A stretch of 64,000 nt of DNA from DATFDN01 sp035685165 (GTDB lineage Bacteria > Pseudomonadota > Alphaproteobacteria > Acetobacterales > Acetobacteraceae): assembly GCA_035685165.1 (NCBI GenBank), contig DASRBI010000023.1, positions 1 to 64,000 on the forward strand, given 5' to 3'. The position numbers were made by a program, and so were the translations under genes. How positions within the stretch are numbered: the stretch's first letter is position 1; each line of letters opens with the position of its first letter. Positions 49,662 to 58,335 of the stretch are shown one piece after another. The notes below the pieces were generated by a model. The model worked only from the letters and a program-made list of their open reading frames with translations. It had not been told where the DNA came from and ran no database searches.

Positions 49662-50753
49662 TCAGCGAGCCTTCAGCCACTCGGTCAGGAGCGTCTGCAA
49701 CTTGCTCTGGTTCCGGCTACAAAACATGCCGATATGGCCGCCTGGCACGGCCTGGGCGGTGTAGTCCTTGCTGCCGAGCCGATCGCCCATCGCGCGGCTG
49801 GCGGGGGCGGGGATGATGTGGTCGGTCTCGCTGTAGATGTTCAGTACCGGCATCGTCACCGATTTCAGATCGACGCGCCGGCCGCCGACCAACAGCTCGT
49901 TCTTCGCTAGCAGGTTGCGCTGGTAGAGATCCTTGAGCCATTGCCGCGCCGCCTCGCCCGGATGCGCCGGGCGGTCAGCGAGCCATTTCTCCATGCGGAG
50001 GAAATTGGCGAGCGCGGCACGGTCCTGCCCCACTTCCAGCAGCGTGAGATTGTATTTGGCGAGCGTGCGGAGCGGCGTCATGAGCGAGAACATCGCGCCA
50101 CCGACCTCGCCCGGGACGTTGCCCATCGTATCGACCAGCAGGTCGATGTCCTCGGGACTCAGATTGCGCGTCCAGACATTCATGAACCCACGATTGAGCC
50201 GCTCCTCCGCCTTGTCGGCGTGGAAATCGACCGGGGTGACGCAGGTGATGAGGTTCCGCACCCGCTCGGGATGCAGGGCGGCGTAGCAGAGCGATAGCAC
50301 CCCGCCCTGACAGATGCCGAGCAGGTTCACCTTGTCAATGCGGTGCCGGTCGCAGATCGTGTCGATGAAGCCGTCCATGTAGAGGTCGGTCAGATCGGCG
50401 AAATCGTCGTAGCGGTCGGCCTGTGAGGGATGGCCCCAGTCGAGCACGTAGACCTCGGAGCCGTGCTCCGAGAGGTTGCGCAGGAAGGATCGGTCCTCCT
50501 GCAAGTCGAGTACCGTCCAGCGCCCGACCATCGCATAGACGACCAGCACCGGCGTGGGGATCACAGGCTCGCGGCGCGGCAGGATGCGATACAGCGTCTT
50601 GCCGCCGATGCGGCCCACTTCCTCGCGCGGCGTCAGCGCGAGATCGACGTCCTTGTCGCGCATCTCGGCGAGCAGCGCGGCGGCGTTGGCGGCGCGGGCG
50701 CCGAAATCGGCGAGCTCGGACAAGCTTGGCAGCATGGAAAGGCTGGTGCTCAT
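49662..50753 (-). CDS. phaC: Class III PHA synthase subunit PhaC
   Basis: A 363-residue PHA synthase, the short catalytic subunit of class III. Lipase-like box GICQGG (146-151; nucleophile Cys148). Other residues are LDWGHPSQADRYDDF, the catalytic Asp in YSETDHIIP and the His in VPGGHIGMFC. The length and GxCQGG box match the Allochromatium-type enzyme that needs PhaE. Its start overlaps phaE by 4 nt. It polymerises (R)-3-hydroxyacyl-CoA. Confidence 0.9.
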   Translation of the reverse strand: MSTSLSMLPSLSELADFGARAANAAALLAEMRDKDVDLALTPREEVGRIGGKTLYRILPRREPVIPTPVLVVYAMVGRWTVLDLQEDRSFLRNLSEHGSEVYVLDWGHPSQADRYDDFADLTDLYMDGFIDTICDRHRIDKVNLLGICQGGVLSLCYAALHPERVRNLITCVTPVDFHADKAEERLNRGFMNVWTRNLSPEDIDLLVDTMGNVPGEVGGAMFSLMTPLRTLAKYNLTLLEVGQDRAALANFLRMEKWLADRPAHPGEAARQWLKDLYQRNLLAKNELLVGGRRVDLKSVTMPVLNIYSETDHIIPAPASRAMGDRLGSKDYTAQAVPGGHIGMFCSRNQSKLQTLLTEWLKAR

Positions 50754-51484
50754 GCGGGGCGTGCTCCCTTGGCAGCGGGACGAGCGGGCTGCGGCGGGGA
50801 CGCGGCCGGTGCTGATTGTTTCAGCGCGCGCAGCTCGCGGCGCAACGCGTGAAGCTCGCGCGTCATGTCGTGCATTCGCCGGTGCACCTCGTCCAATTCG
50901 CTGCGCGTCGGCAGGTCGAGCGCGCGTGCGAAACCTTCCGTGAGCTTGCGGACCTCCTGGCGCTGGCGCATGGCCGCGCGGACGAATCGCTGCTGCACGG
51001 CGGCGAACTCATCCGAGCGATTGAACTCCATCAGCACCTGGTCGAGCACGTTGTTCCAAACGTCCAGCGCCTCGCCCGCACTGTCGGTCGTCCCGCCCTC
51101 GGCGCGGCGGCGCGCCATCTCCGCCTGGAACCGCTGGCAGGTGCGCAGCCCGACCGAGAGTGCCGCCATCATGTATTGCTGGGTGACGGCCACCAGCTCG
51201 GCGGCGGGCACGAGCGAGGGCAGGGCAGAGGGTTCGGTCACAGGAAGGTCGGCCAATTGCGGCAGGTCGAACACTTCGAGCATTTCCTCGAGAAACGGCG
51301 CGATGGGGCCGGTCCAGAGGTCGGGTCGCCCCGCCTGTTTCAGCATCGCCTGCATTGCCGGTGCGCCGCGATGTTCAAGCAGCGCCTGCCCGGCGCCGGC
51401 GAAGGCGGCGAACATCCGCATGGGCGCCGTCCATGCCTGCTCGAACAGGGCGGCGATGTCGCTGGAACCGTTGGTTTCGCTCAT
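50750..51484 (-). CDS. phaE: PHA synthase subunit PhaE
   Basis: A 244-residue PhaE-like partner, shorter than the classic 350-residue PhaE. Conserved features are the helix around SSDIAALFEQAWTAPMRMF, the core FNRSDEFAAVQQRFVRAAMRQRQEVRKLTEGFARAL, and a C-terminal coiled coil (LDEVHRRMHDMTRELHALRRELRALK) before an Ala/Pro tail. It activates PhaC. The gene overlaps phaC downstream and the acyl-CoA ligase upstream by 4 nt each. Confidence 0.82.
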   Translation of the reverse strand: MSETNGSSDIAALFEQAWTAPMRMFAAFAGAGQALLEHRGAPAMQAMLKQAGRPDLWTGPIAPFLEEMLEVFDLPQLADLPVTEPSALPSLVPAAELVAVTQQYMMAALSVGLRTCQRFQAEMARRRAEGGTTDSAGEALDVWNNVLDQVLMEFNRSDEFAAVQQRFVRAAMRQRQEVRKLTEGFARALDLPTRSELDEVHRRMHDMTRELHALRRELRALKQSAPAASPPQPARPAAKGARPA

Positions 51485-53106
51485 AGGGTCTTCGCCATTT
51501 CGCGCAGCGCGAATTTCTGCACCTTGCCGGTGGACGTCTTGGGTATGGCGCCGAATACCACTTTTTTCGGCACCTTGAACCGCGCCAGGTGCTGGCGGCA
51601 GAAGGCGATCAGTTCGGCTTCGGTCGGCCGGTCGGCGCCTGGCTTCAGCTCGATGAAGGCGCAGGGAATTTCTCCCCAGGTGGGATCGGGGCGCGCGACC
51701 ACGGCGGCGAGAAAGACCGATGGGTGCTGCGACAAAACCTCCTCCACTTCCAGGCTGGAGATGTTTTCGCCGCCGGAGATGATGATGTCCTTCGAGCGAT
51801 CCTTGATCTCGATATAGCCGTCTGGGTGCCACACGGCGAGATCGCCCGACAAGTACCAGCCGTGCCGCAGCGTGTTCTCGGTCGCCTCCTTGTTGCGGAG
51901 ATAGCCCTTCATCACGGTATTGCCGCGCTGCATGATCTCGCCCACCGTCGTGCCGTCGCGCGGCACCGGACGCATGGTCTCGGGATCGCCCACCATCATG
52001 TCCTGCAAGGTCGGATAGAGCACGCCCTGGCGCGCCATGTTGGCGTAGCGTCGCTCGGGCGGGAGCGTGCGCCATTCCGGCTGGAACACGCAGGAAGTGG
52101 AGGGGCCGTAGGTCTCCGTCGCGCCATAGAGATGCGTGACCTCGAAGCCGATTTCCTCAAGCGCTCGCAAGACCGATGAGGGCGGCGCGGCACCCCCCGT
52201 GGCGGCGCGTACCTTGTGATCGATCCGGCGGCGCTGCTCGGCCGGCGCGGTGGCCAGCATGTTCATTACGATCGGTGCACCGCAGAGATGCGTCACCTTG
52301 TGCTTTTCGATCAGCGCGAAGATCGTCGCCGGTTCCACCTTACGGAGGCACACTTGCGTCGCGCCGACCGCGACCGTCGCCCATGGATAGGACCAGCCCG
52401 AGCAGTGGAACATCGGCAGCGTCCAGAGATAGACGCTCTCGAAGCTGAGGCCGAACATCAGCGCGTTGGCGAGTGCCTGCAAATATGCGCCGCGATGATG
52501 GTAAACGGCGCCCTTGGGATCGCCGGTCGTGCCGGAGGTGTAGAGCAGGCAGAGCGACTGCCACTCGTCCTCCGGCAGCGACCACGCGAAATCGGGATCG
52601 GCGGCGGCGAGCAGCGACTCGTAATCGCGCGCGGCCGGGGGCAAGCCCTCCCCGATGCCGATCAGCGTGATCGGGTGATCGACCTGCGGCAGCGCCTCGG
52701 CGACGAGGGCGGTATAATCGGCGTCGGCGATCAGCACCTTGGCGTTCCCGTGGTTGAGCGAAAACGCGATGGTCGCGGCGTCGAGCCGCGTGTTGAGCGG
52801 GTTGAGCACCGCGCCCAGCATCGGCACCGCGTAGTGCGCCTCGATCATCTCGGGGATGTTGGAGGCGATGATCGCCACCGTATCGAGCCGGCCGACACCG
52901 AGTCCGGCGAGCGCGCCGGCGAGGCGCGTGCAGCGTTCGAGCAGTTCGGCGTAGGTGCAGCTTCGTTCGCCGTCGATCACGGCGGTTTTCAGGGGATAGG
53001 CGCGCGCCGCGCCGGTGAGGAAGGAAACGGGCGACAGCGGCACGTAATTGGCGCCGCTGCGATCAAGCCCCGTCTCGAACGGGTGGCGCATCGTGGTTCC
53101 TTCCAT
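51481..53106 (-). CDS. Fatty acyl-CoA ligase (AMP-binding family)
   Basis: A 541-residue ANL-superfamily ligase. P-loop LLYTSGTTGDPKGA, adenine motif GATETYGPS, hinge YLSGDLAVWHPDGYIEIKDRSKD, A8 IIISGGENISSLEVEEVL, and catalytic Lys in PKTSTGKVQK. It resembles medium-chain or methylmercaptopropionate-type CoA ligases. ATG 53106 has GGGAGGATCGC. It overlaps phaE by 4 nt, suggesting it supplies acyl-CoA or salvages acids for the class III synthase. Confidence 0.88.
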   Translation of the reverse strand: MEGTTMRHPFETGLDRSGANYVPLSPVSFLTGAARAYPLKTAVIDGERSCTYAELLERCTRLAGALAGLGVGRLDTVAIIASNIPEMIEAHYAVPMLGAVLNPLNTRLDAATIAFSLNHGNAKVLIADADYTALVAEALPQVDHPITLIGIGEGLPPAARDYESLLAAADPDFAWSLPEDEWQSLCLLYTSGTTGDPKGAVYHHRGAYLQALANALMFGLSFESVYLWTLPMFHCSGWSYPWATVAVGATQVCLRKVEPATIFALIEKHKVTHLCGAPIVMNMLATAPAEQRRRIDHKVRAATGGAAPPSSVLRALEEIGFEVTHLYGATETYGPSTSCVFQPEWRTLPPERRYANMARQGVLYPTLQDMMVGDPETMRPVPRDGTTVGEIMQRGNTVMKGYLRNKEATENTLRHGWYLSGDLAVWHPDGYIEIKDRSKDIIISGGENISSLEVEEVLSQHPSVFLAAVVARPDPTWGEIPCAFIELKPGADRPTEAELIAFCRQHLARFKVPKKVVFGAIPKTSTGKVQKFALREMAKTL

Positions 53107-53110
53107 GCGA

Positions 53111-53235
53111 TCCTCCCAGACTCTCTCTCCGCCCCTGGCGGCGGAGAGCCCCGGATTAAGTCCAGGGTGGGGAGAGGTGGGGGAGTGCCCGGCAGCCGGT
53201 GTTTCTCCCACCTCCCCTAGCCCCCCCGCCCCCAG
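53111..53235. repeat. C/G-rich palindromic intergenic block
   Basis: Two inverted copies of a CCTCTCCGCCCC-like unit fill most of the 171-nt gap between the SDR and ligase genes. CTCCGCCCCTGGCGGCGGAG alone forms a hairpin near 53118-53140, and the copy near 53205-53235 is its inverted relative. This is the same repeat class as at 49620 and 60619. It may mark a boundary between the SDR and the PHA units. Confidence 0.5.
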
Positions 53236-53277
53236 GGGCGGAGGGGAAGACCTGTGCAGGGGCGGCGGGCGCAGGCG

Positions 53278-54045
53278 CTACAGCCCCGACACCAGATGCC
53301 CGCCGTCCACCACGACGACGCTCCCGGTCATGAACGAGCCGGCGTCAGAGGCGAGCAAGAGCAGCGCACCGTCAAGCTCGCGCGCCTCGCCCAGGCGGCG
53401 CTGCGGGATGCGCTTGATTAGCGCGTGACCGGGCGGGCTCGCGAAGAATTCCGCGTTGAGCTCGGTCGCGATATAGCCCGGTGCGATGGCGTTGACGCGG
53501 ATGTTGTGCCGCGCCCATTCCAGCGCGAGCTGCTTCGTCATCTGGATCACGCCGGCCTTAGAGACCGCATAGGCGGCGACGCCGCCCGCCACGCGCAGAC
53601 CGAGGATCGAGGCGATGTTGACGATGCTGCCGCCCGTCTGATGGCGCACCATGCGCTGCGCCGTCTGCTGCGCGGCGAGCCAGACGCCCTTGAGGTTGAC
53701 GCCGATCACCTGATCCCAGCCGCTCTCGGTCACTTCCAGCGCGGGCTTGGTTTCGGTCACGCCGGCATTGTTGACGAGCACGTTCACTGGGCCGAACGCG
53801 GCTTCGGCTTCGTCGAGCGCGCGCGCGACGCTTTCCGCCTTGCTTACGTCCATGACCACGGCAGCTGCCGTGTGCCCTGCGGCGCGGATGGAATCGACAC
53901 TTGCCGCCAAGGCTTCCTTCCGCCGCGCGGCGAGCGTGACGCGCGCGCCCGCTTCGGCGAGCCGCGCGGCGAAGTGCTTGCCGAGGCCGCTGGAGGCGCC
54001 GGTGACGCAGACGTGCCGCCCGGCGAGGCTGAACAGATCCGACAC
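53278..54045 (-). CDS. SDR family oxidoreductase
   Basis: A 255-residue classical SDR. VTGASSGLGKH (cofactor site), LVNNAGVTETKPALEV, active site YAVSK, and VNAIAPGYIATELNAEFFASPPG. Arg residues after beta-2 (AARRKEA) favour NADPH. GTG 54045 overlaps the stop of the lipocalin-like gene (TAGTG). Its closeness to PHA genes suggests a 3-hydroxyacyl-CoA or beta-keto reductase, but substrate cannot be told. Confidence 0.88.
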   Translation of the reverse strand: MSDLFSLAGRHVCVTGASSGLGKHFAARLAEAGARVTLAARRKEALAASVDSIRAAGHTAAAVVMDVSKAESVARALDEAEAAFGPVNVLVNNAGVTETKPALEVTESGWDQVIGVNLKGVWLAAQQTAQRMVRHQTGGSIVNIASILGLRVAGGVAAYAVSKAGVIQMTKQLALEWARHNIRVNAIAPGYIATELNAEFFASPPGHALIKRIPQRRLGEARELDGALLLLASDAGSFMTGSVVVVDGGHLVSGL

Positions 54046-54500
54046 TAGGGCTCCCCCCCGCGCACCCGTTTCCACACTAGGATCGAGCGCCCCTCCTGGC
54101 CATCGTAATAACTGCGATAAGGCGCGGTAGTGATGGTCAGCGTGTCACCCTCGAGTTTGAAGAACCGCACCTGATCGGTGCCGGTCCAACCCTGGTTCCA
54201 GGAGATGTCGATATGGTGGACGACGCTGCCTTCGCTGAGCGTGTAGGTTCCGGCATAAGCGACCATCGAGCCGAGAAGCTGCACGCCCTCCTCGTCGGTC
54301 GGCACCACGTCCTTGGGCGCGGCGCGGTCGCTGCGCGCGAAGATGGCGTACATCCGTCCGTCCGGCGCGTAGCCGAGATAGCCGTCCGGGTTTTCGCCGA
54401 ATTGGTTGAAGCGGCGCCCGGTGGACAGGACCTCGCGGACATAGGAATGCAGCTTCCAGGTGCCGATCACGGGCGACGCTTGCGGCTGTGCATCGGTCAT
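54045..54500 (-). CDS. Lipocalin-like domain protein
   Basis: A 151-residue protein of the lipocalin-5-like group: VIGTWKLHSYVREVLSTGRRF, GYLGYAPDGRMYAIF, AYAGTYTLSEGSVVHHIDISWNQGWTGTDQVRFFKLEGDTLTI. It has no signal peptide. It probably binds a small hydrophobic ligand in the cytoplasm. It is translationally coupled to the SDR gene, and could present substrate to it. Confidence 0.82.
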   Translation of the reverse strand: MTDAQPQASPVIGTWKLHSYVREVLSTGRRFNQFGENPDGYLGYAPDGRMYAIFARSDRAAPKDVVPTDEEGVQLLGSMVAYAGTYTLSEGSVVHHIDISWNQGWTGTDQVRFFKLEGDTLTITTAPYRSYYDGQEGRSILVWKRVRGGEP

Positions 54501-54624
54501 GACCTGCTCCTCCCTCGGCTTTGTGGCGCCGACGCGCGCTTATTGTGGGCCAAAGGTGCGGCTTGCGGCGCCGCTTGTCCAGGCGGAACCCCGCCGCCTT
54601 GCGCGATCACGGGAACGTTGGTGT

Positions 54625-55485
54625 TCAGCCCCCGAGGAAGGCGCGGGTCCATTCCTCGTACATGCCCTCCCGCGTTACGCGCTTCATCAGCGCGGCGGGC
54701 GCGACGCCTTCGAGCTTCGCCGGCGGCACGCCCTCGCGGAGCGCCTTCAAAGTTGTATAGACCGCCTGCACAGCGGCGGCGAAAGGCTGATGGCCTTGCA
54801 GCGCGATCCGCACGCGCCGGCTGGCGAGATAGACCTTGTCGAGCAGGTCGGCCGGGACACCGCCGAGCAGCAGCGGCACGCGCACGGCCGCCGAGAGCGC
54901 CTCGAGTTGTTCGCGCGTCAGGCCGCCGGCGATGAAAAGGCCATCGACGCCCGCCTGCTCATAGGCGCGGGCGCGTGCGATCGCATCGTCGATGCCGGTG
55001 ATCGCCGGGGCGCTGGTGCGGCCGATGATGCAGAGCGACTTGTCTTCGCGCGCCGCGAGTGCCGCGCGCATCTTGCCCACGCCTTCCTCAAGCGGGATCA
55101 GGGCGGGTTTCTTTTCGCCGAAACGGCGGGGCAGGTCAGTGTCTTCGATGGTAAGGGCGGCGACGCCGGCGGTTTCAAGTTCCTGCACCGTGCGCATCAC
55201 GTTGAGCGCGTTGCCGTAGCCGTGGTCCGCATCGACCATCAGCGGCAGCTTGCCCGCACGGTTGATGCGGTAGGCTTGCTGCGCGAATTCGCTGAGGGTC
55301 AGCACGATAAGATCGGGCGCGCCGAGCACGGTGAAGGAGGCGATGGAGCCGGCGAACATGCCGACCTCGAAGCCCAATTCGTCGGCAATGCGCGCCGAGA
55401 TCGGGTCGAATACTGAGCCCGGGTGAATGCAGGCATCGCCTGCGAGCACGGCGCGGTAGCGTTCGCGGCGGTCGGTCCAGTGCAT
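54625..55485 (-). CDS. Isocitrate lyase/PEP mutase family, oxaloacetate decarboxylase-like
   Basis: A 286-residue member lacking the KKCGH loop of lyases (here LPRRFGEKKPALIP). Mg-site LMVDADHGYGNALNV and IIGRTSAPAITG are present. This pattern fits the PA4872-type oxaloacetate decarboxylases. ATG 55485 has AAGGAA six nt upstream; a GTG 15 nt before is the alternative. A related PrpB-like gene with the KKCGH loop is at 38902. Confidence 0.8.
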   Translation of the reverse strand: MHWTDRRERYRAVLAGDACIHPGSVFDPISARIADELGFEVGMFAGSIASFTVLGAPDLIVLTLSEFAQQAYRINRAGKLPLMVDADHGYGNALNVMRTVQELETAGVAALTIEDTDLPRRFGEKKPALIPLEEGVGKMRAALAAREDKSLCIIGRTSAPAITGIDDAIARARAYEQAGVDGLFIAGGLTREQLEALSAAVRVPLLLGGVPADLLDKVYLASRRVRIALQGHQPFAAAVQAVYTTLKALREGVPPAKLEGVAPAALMKRVTREGMYEEWTRAFLGG

Positions 55486-55794
55486 GGGTGTTTCCTTCAC
55501 GTTGCGTTCTTTCTGGTTTCACGCGAGTGCGCCGGGAGGTTGGCGGGAAGGAGAGGGTGAAACTCCGTCATGACGAAGCGAGTGCCTACCGCATCCGCCG
55601 CGAACCATCCACGTGACGCGGCCAACATGATGCGCTGGGCGCGTCGGCTGCAGGGAGTCCGGACGCCGGCATCGTCGGGTTCTTCGATGCCGTCACCGCG
55701 GCTCACGCGGTCCTCGCAATGACCCCTTCGGAGAGCCCTCTGCTAAAGCTCTCCGTGGTTCTCTGCCTGTCCTGCGCATCCTCTGTGTGAAAAC
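55486..55794. other. Intergenic stretch with partial palindromic repeat
   Basis: There is no gene here. At 55695-55711 ACCGCG-GCTCA-CGCGGT forms a hairpin followed by CCTCGCAATGAC (to 55723), a half copy of the CGTCATTGCGAG-type repeat. The rest shows no clear signal. Confidence 0.5.
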
Positions 55795-56436
55795 CTAAAC
55801 CCCATATCCCGCCAGTCTCTCAGCTGTCGCCGCGATGTCCGCTTCGCTCAACAGCACTGGCCCGCCGATCATCAGGCTGAGCCAGTACTGCCGCGCCAAC
55901 GCCTCCAGCTCCACCGCCAGCCACATCGCTCGCTTTAGGCTTTGGCCGCATACGATCATCCCGTGATTGGCGAGCAGGCACGCCGAGCGACCGTCCAGCG
56001 CGCGCAGGGCATGGCGGGCCAATTCCTCGGTGCCGAAGGTGGCGTAAGGGGCGCAGCGCACGTCGCTTCCGCCGAATACTGCGACCATGTAATGGCAGGA
56101 CGGGATTGGCCGCCGCGCGATCGCGAGCGCGGTGCAATGGGGCGGGTGCGCGTGTACGACCGCCCCCATCTCCGGCCGGTTGAGCAGAATGTCGCGGTGA
56201 AGGCGCCACTCGGTCGAAGGCTTGGCCGGGCCTTCCCAATCCGACGCGCCGGGTGCGAGCGGCATAGCCGCCACCTGCCCGGGCTGCATTTCCTCATAGG
56301 GCACCGCCGAGGGGGAGATCAGAATGCGCGAGCCGAGCCGCAGGCTGATATTGCCCGAGGTGCCCTGGTTGATTCCGAGGGCGTTCAGCTGCCGGCACGC
56401 GGCGACGATCGCCGCCCGTGCCGCCGCTTCGTCCAC
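55795..56436 (-). CDS. Class II aldolase/adducin family protein
   Basis: A 213-residue FucA/AraD-fold protein. NQGTSGNISLRL (phosphate loop), HAHPPHCTAL (two zinc His) and a third His in LANHGMIVCG, with the catalytic Glu in KPSTEWRLHRDI. It is full length for fuculose-phosphate aldolase relatives. Sugar-acid or methylthioribulose-phosphate substrates are possible. It is adjacent to the class I phaC, reading from the same strand (1-nt gap). Confidence 0.88.
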   Translation of the reverse strand: MDEAAARAAIVAACRQLNALGINQGTSGNISLRLGSRILISPSAVPYEEMQPGQVAAMPLAPGASDWEGPAKPSTEWRLHRDILLNRPEMGAVVHAHPPHCTALAIARRPIPSCHYMVAVFGGSDVRCAPYATFGTEELARHALRALDGRSACLLANHGMIVCGQSLKRAMWLAVELEALARQYWLSLMIGGPVLLSEADIAATAERLAGYGV

Positions 56437-56437
56437 C

Positions 56438-58240
56438 TCAGGTCAGCCGCACGCGCACGTAGGAGCCGGGCGCGTCCTCGATCGGCTTCAGCTTGCCGTC
56501 GCCAGGCTTGCGGGCGGGCACCATCGCCTTGTCGTGGGCAGTGATCCAGCGGTGCCAGTCCGGCCACCAGGAGCCGGCCATCTCGGTCGCTCCTTTCAGC
56601 CACTCCTCGGGCTCCGGCGGCAGCGCCTCATTCACCCAGTGGCCGTATTTGCCGCTGCCCGGCGGGTTCACGACGCCCGCGATATGGCCGGAGGCCGCCA
56701 GCACGAATCGGCGCTCGCCTGACAGAAGCTGCGTACCGCGATAGGTGCTGCGCCAGGGCGCAATGTGGTCCTCGCGCGTGGACAGGAAATAGGCCGGGGT
56801 CTTGACCTTGCGGAGGTCTATCGGCACGCCCGCGAGCTCGATCCCGCCCGGCTCGCGCAGCAGATTCTCCTGATACATTTTCCGTAGGTAGAAGCTGTGC
56901 ATCCGCGCGGGCATCCGCGTGGAATCGGCGTTCCAATAGAGAAGGTCGAACGGGAACGGCTCGTTGCCGAGCAGGTAGTTGTTCACCACGAACGACCAGA
57001 TCAGGTCGTTGGCGCGCAGCATGTTGAATGTGGTGGCCATCTCGCTGCCCTCGAGATAGCCGCGCTTGTTCATCTTGTCCTCGAGGGCGCGAAGCTGCTC
57101 CTCGTCGATGAACACGCCGAGCTCGCCCGCTTCAGCGAAATCCATCAGCGTAACGAAAAACGTGGCGGTCTTGATCCGGTCGTCGCCCTTCGCCGCCATG
57201 TAGGCCAGCGTCGACGAGAGCAGCGTGCCGCCCAGGCAGTAGCCGATCGCATTCACGTCACGCTCGCCGGTCGCCTGCTCGATCGCGTCCAGCGCCGCAA
57301 GATAGCCCTCCGTCATGTAGTCGTCGAAGCCCTTCTCGGCGAGCTTCTCGTCGGGGTTGACCCAGGAGATCACGAACACCGTGTGTCCCTGGCTGACGGC
57401 CCAGCGCACGAAACTGTTCGAGGGTCGGAGGTCGAGGATGTAGAACTTGTTGATCCAGGGCGGCCCGATCAGCAGCGGGCGCTTCAGCACCTGCTCGGTC
57501 GCCGGATCGTACTGAATAAGCTGCATCAGATCGTTCTGGTAGATCACTTTGCCGGGCGAGACGGCGATGTTCTCGCCGAGCTTGAACGCCTCCATGTCGG
57601 TCATCTTGATGCGGAGCTGGCCCTTGCCCCGCTCGAGATCGGTCAGCAGGTTGTTCAAGCCGCGCAGCAGATTCTCCCCGCCGGTTTCCGCGGTCTTGCG
57701 CAGCACCTCGGGGTTCGTCAGCACGAAGTTGGACGGGCTCATCGCGTCGATGAACTGGCGCGAGTAGAAATCCACCTTGGCCGCGGTCTTCGGGTCGAGC
57801 CCGTCGGCTTGCTTCACCACGTCCTGCACATAGCGCGCCGACAGGAGGTAACTCTGCTTGATGAAGTCGAACACCTCGTTCTCGCGCCAGGCCTGGTCCT
57901 TGAAGCGGCGATCGGAGGAGGGTGCGTCGATCACCCGCTCGGCCGGCATCCCCATAATCCGCTTGGCGGTGTTCTGCCAAAGCGTCAGGTAATCCTGCCA
58001 GAAGCCGAGCTGCGCCTGCATCAGCTTGGCCGGATTGGCGATCAGCCGTGCCGTCATTTCCATGAAGGCCTGGCCGAGCCCGGCCGAATCCATCGCCGGC
58101 TCGCCGCTCGCCTGGCGCTTCAGCCAGTCCATCACCAGCCGCTGGGACCGCTCGGCGATGTCGGCCATGGAGCGGCCGACCGTCGCCGGGTCCGGCATCT
58201 TGAAGCCGGCGGCTTGTTCTTTCGTCTCGTTGTCGGCCAT
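56438..58240 (-). CDS. phaC: Class I PHA synthase PhaC
   Basis: A 600-residue PHA synthase. Lipase-like box GYCLGG (nucleophile Cys, about residue 335), with conserved LIGPPWINKFYILDLRPSNSFVRWAVSQGHTVFVISWVNP, and ASGHIAGVVNPP holding the His. Catalytic Asp is in STREDHIAPW. The size and N-terminal domain define class I, using short-chain 3-hydroxyacyl-CoA, and no PhaE is needed. It is a second, distinct synthase in this window. Confidence 0.93.
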   Translation of the reverse strand: MADNETKEQAAGFKMPDPATVGRSMADIAERSQRLVMDWLKRQASGEPAMDSAGLGQAFMEMTARLIANPAKLMQAQLGFWQDYLTLWQNTAKRIMGMPAERVIDAPSSDRRFKDQAWRENEVFDFIKQSYLLSARYVQDVVKQADGLDPKTAAKVDFYSRQFIDAMSPSNFVLTNPEVLRKTAETGGENLLRGLNNLLTDLERGKGQLRIKMTDMEAFKLGENIAVSPGKVIYQNDLMQLIQYDPATEQVLKRPLLIGPPWINKFYILDLRPSNSFVRWAVSQGHTVFVISWVNPDEKLAEKGFDDYMTEGYLAALDAIEQATGERDVNAIGYCLGGTLLSSTLAYMAAKGDDRIKTATFFVTLMDFAEAGELGVFIDEEQLRALEDKMNKRGYLEGSEMATTFNMLRANDLIWSFVVNNYLLGNEPFPFDLLYWNADSTRMPARMHSFYLRKMYQENLLREPGGIELAGVPIDLRKVKTPAYFLSTREDHIAPWRSTYRGTQLLSGERRFVLAASGHIAGVVNPPGSGKYGHWVNEALPPEPEEWLKGATEMAGSWWPDWHRWITAHDKAMVPARKPGDGKLKPIEDAPGSYVRVRLT

Positions 58241-58335
58241 GCGGCGATCCTTTGCGGCGCGTTCGCCAGAAGCTACACAGGCCGCCCGAATTCGGGCACG
58301 GCCGGAGCGGTCCAGGCGAACACGGAGTCCCTTTA

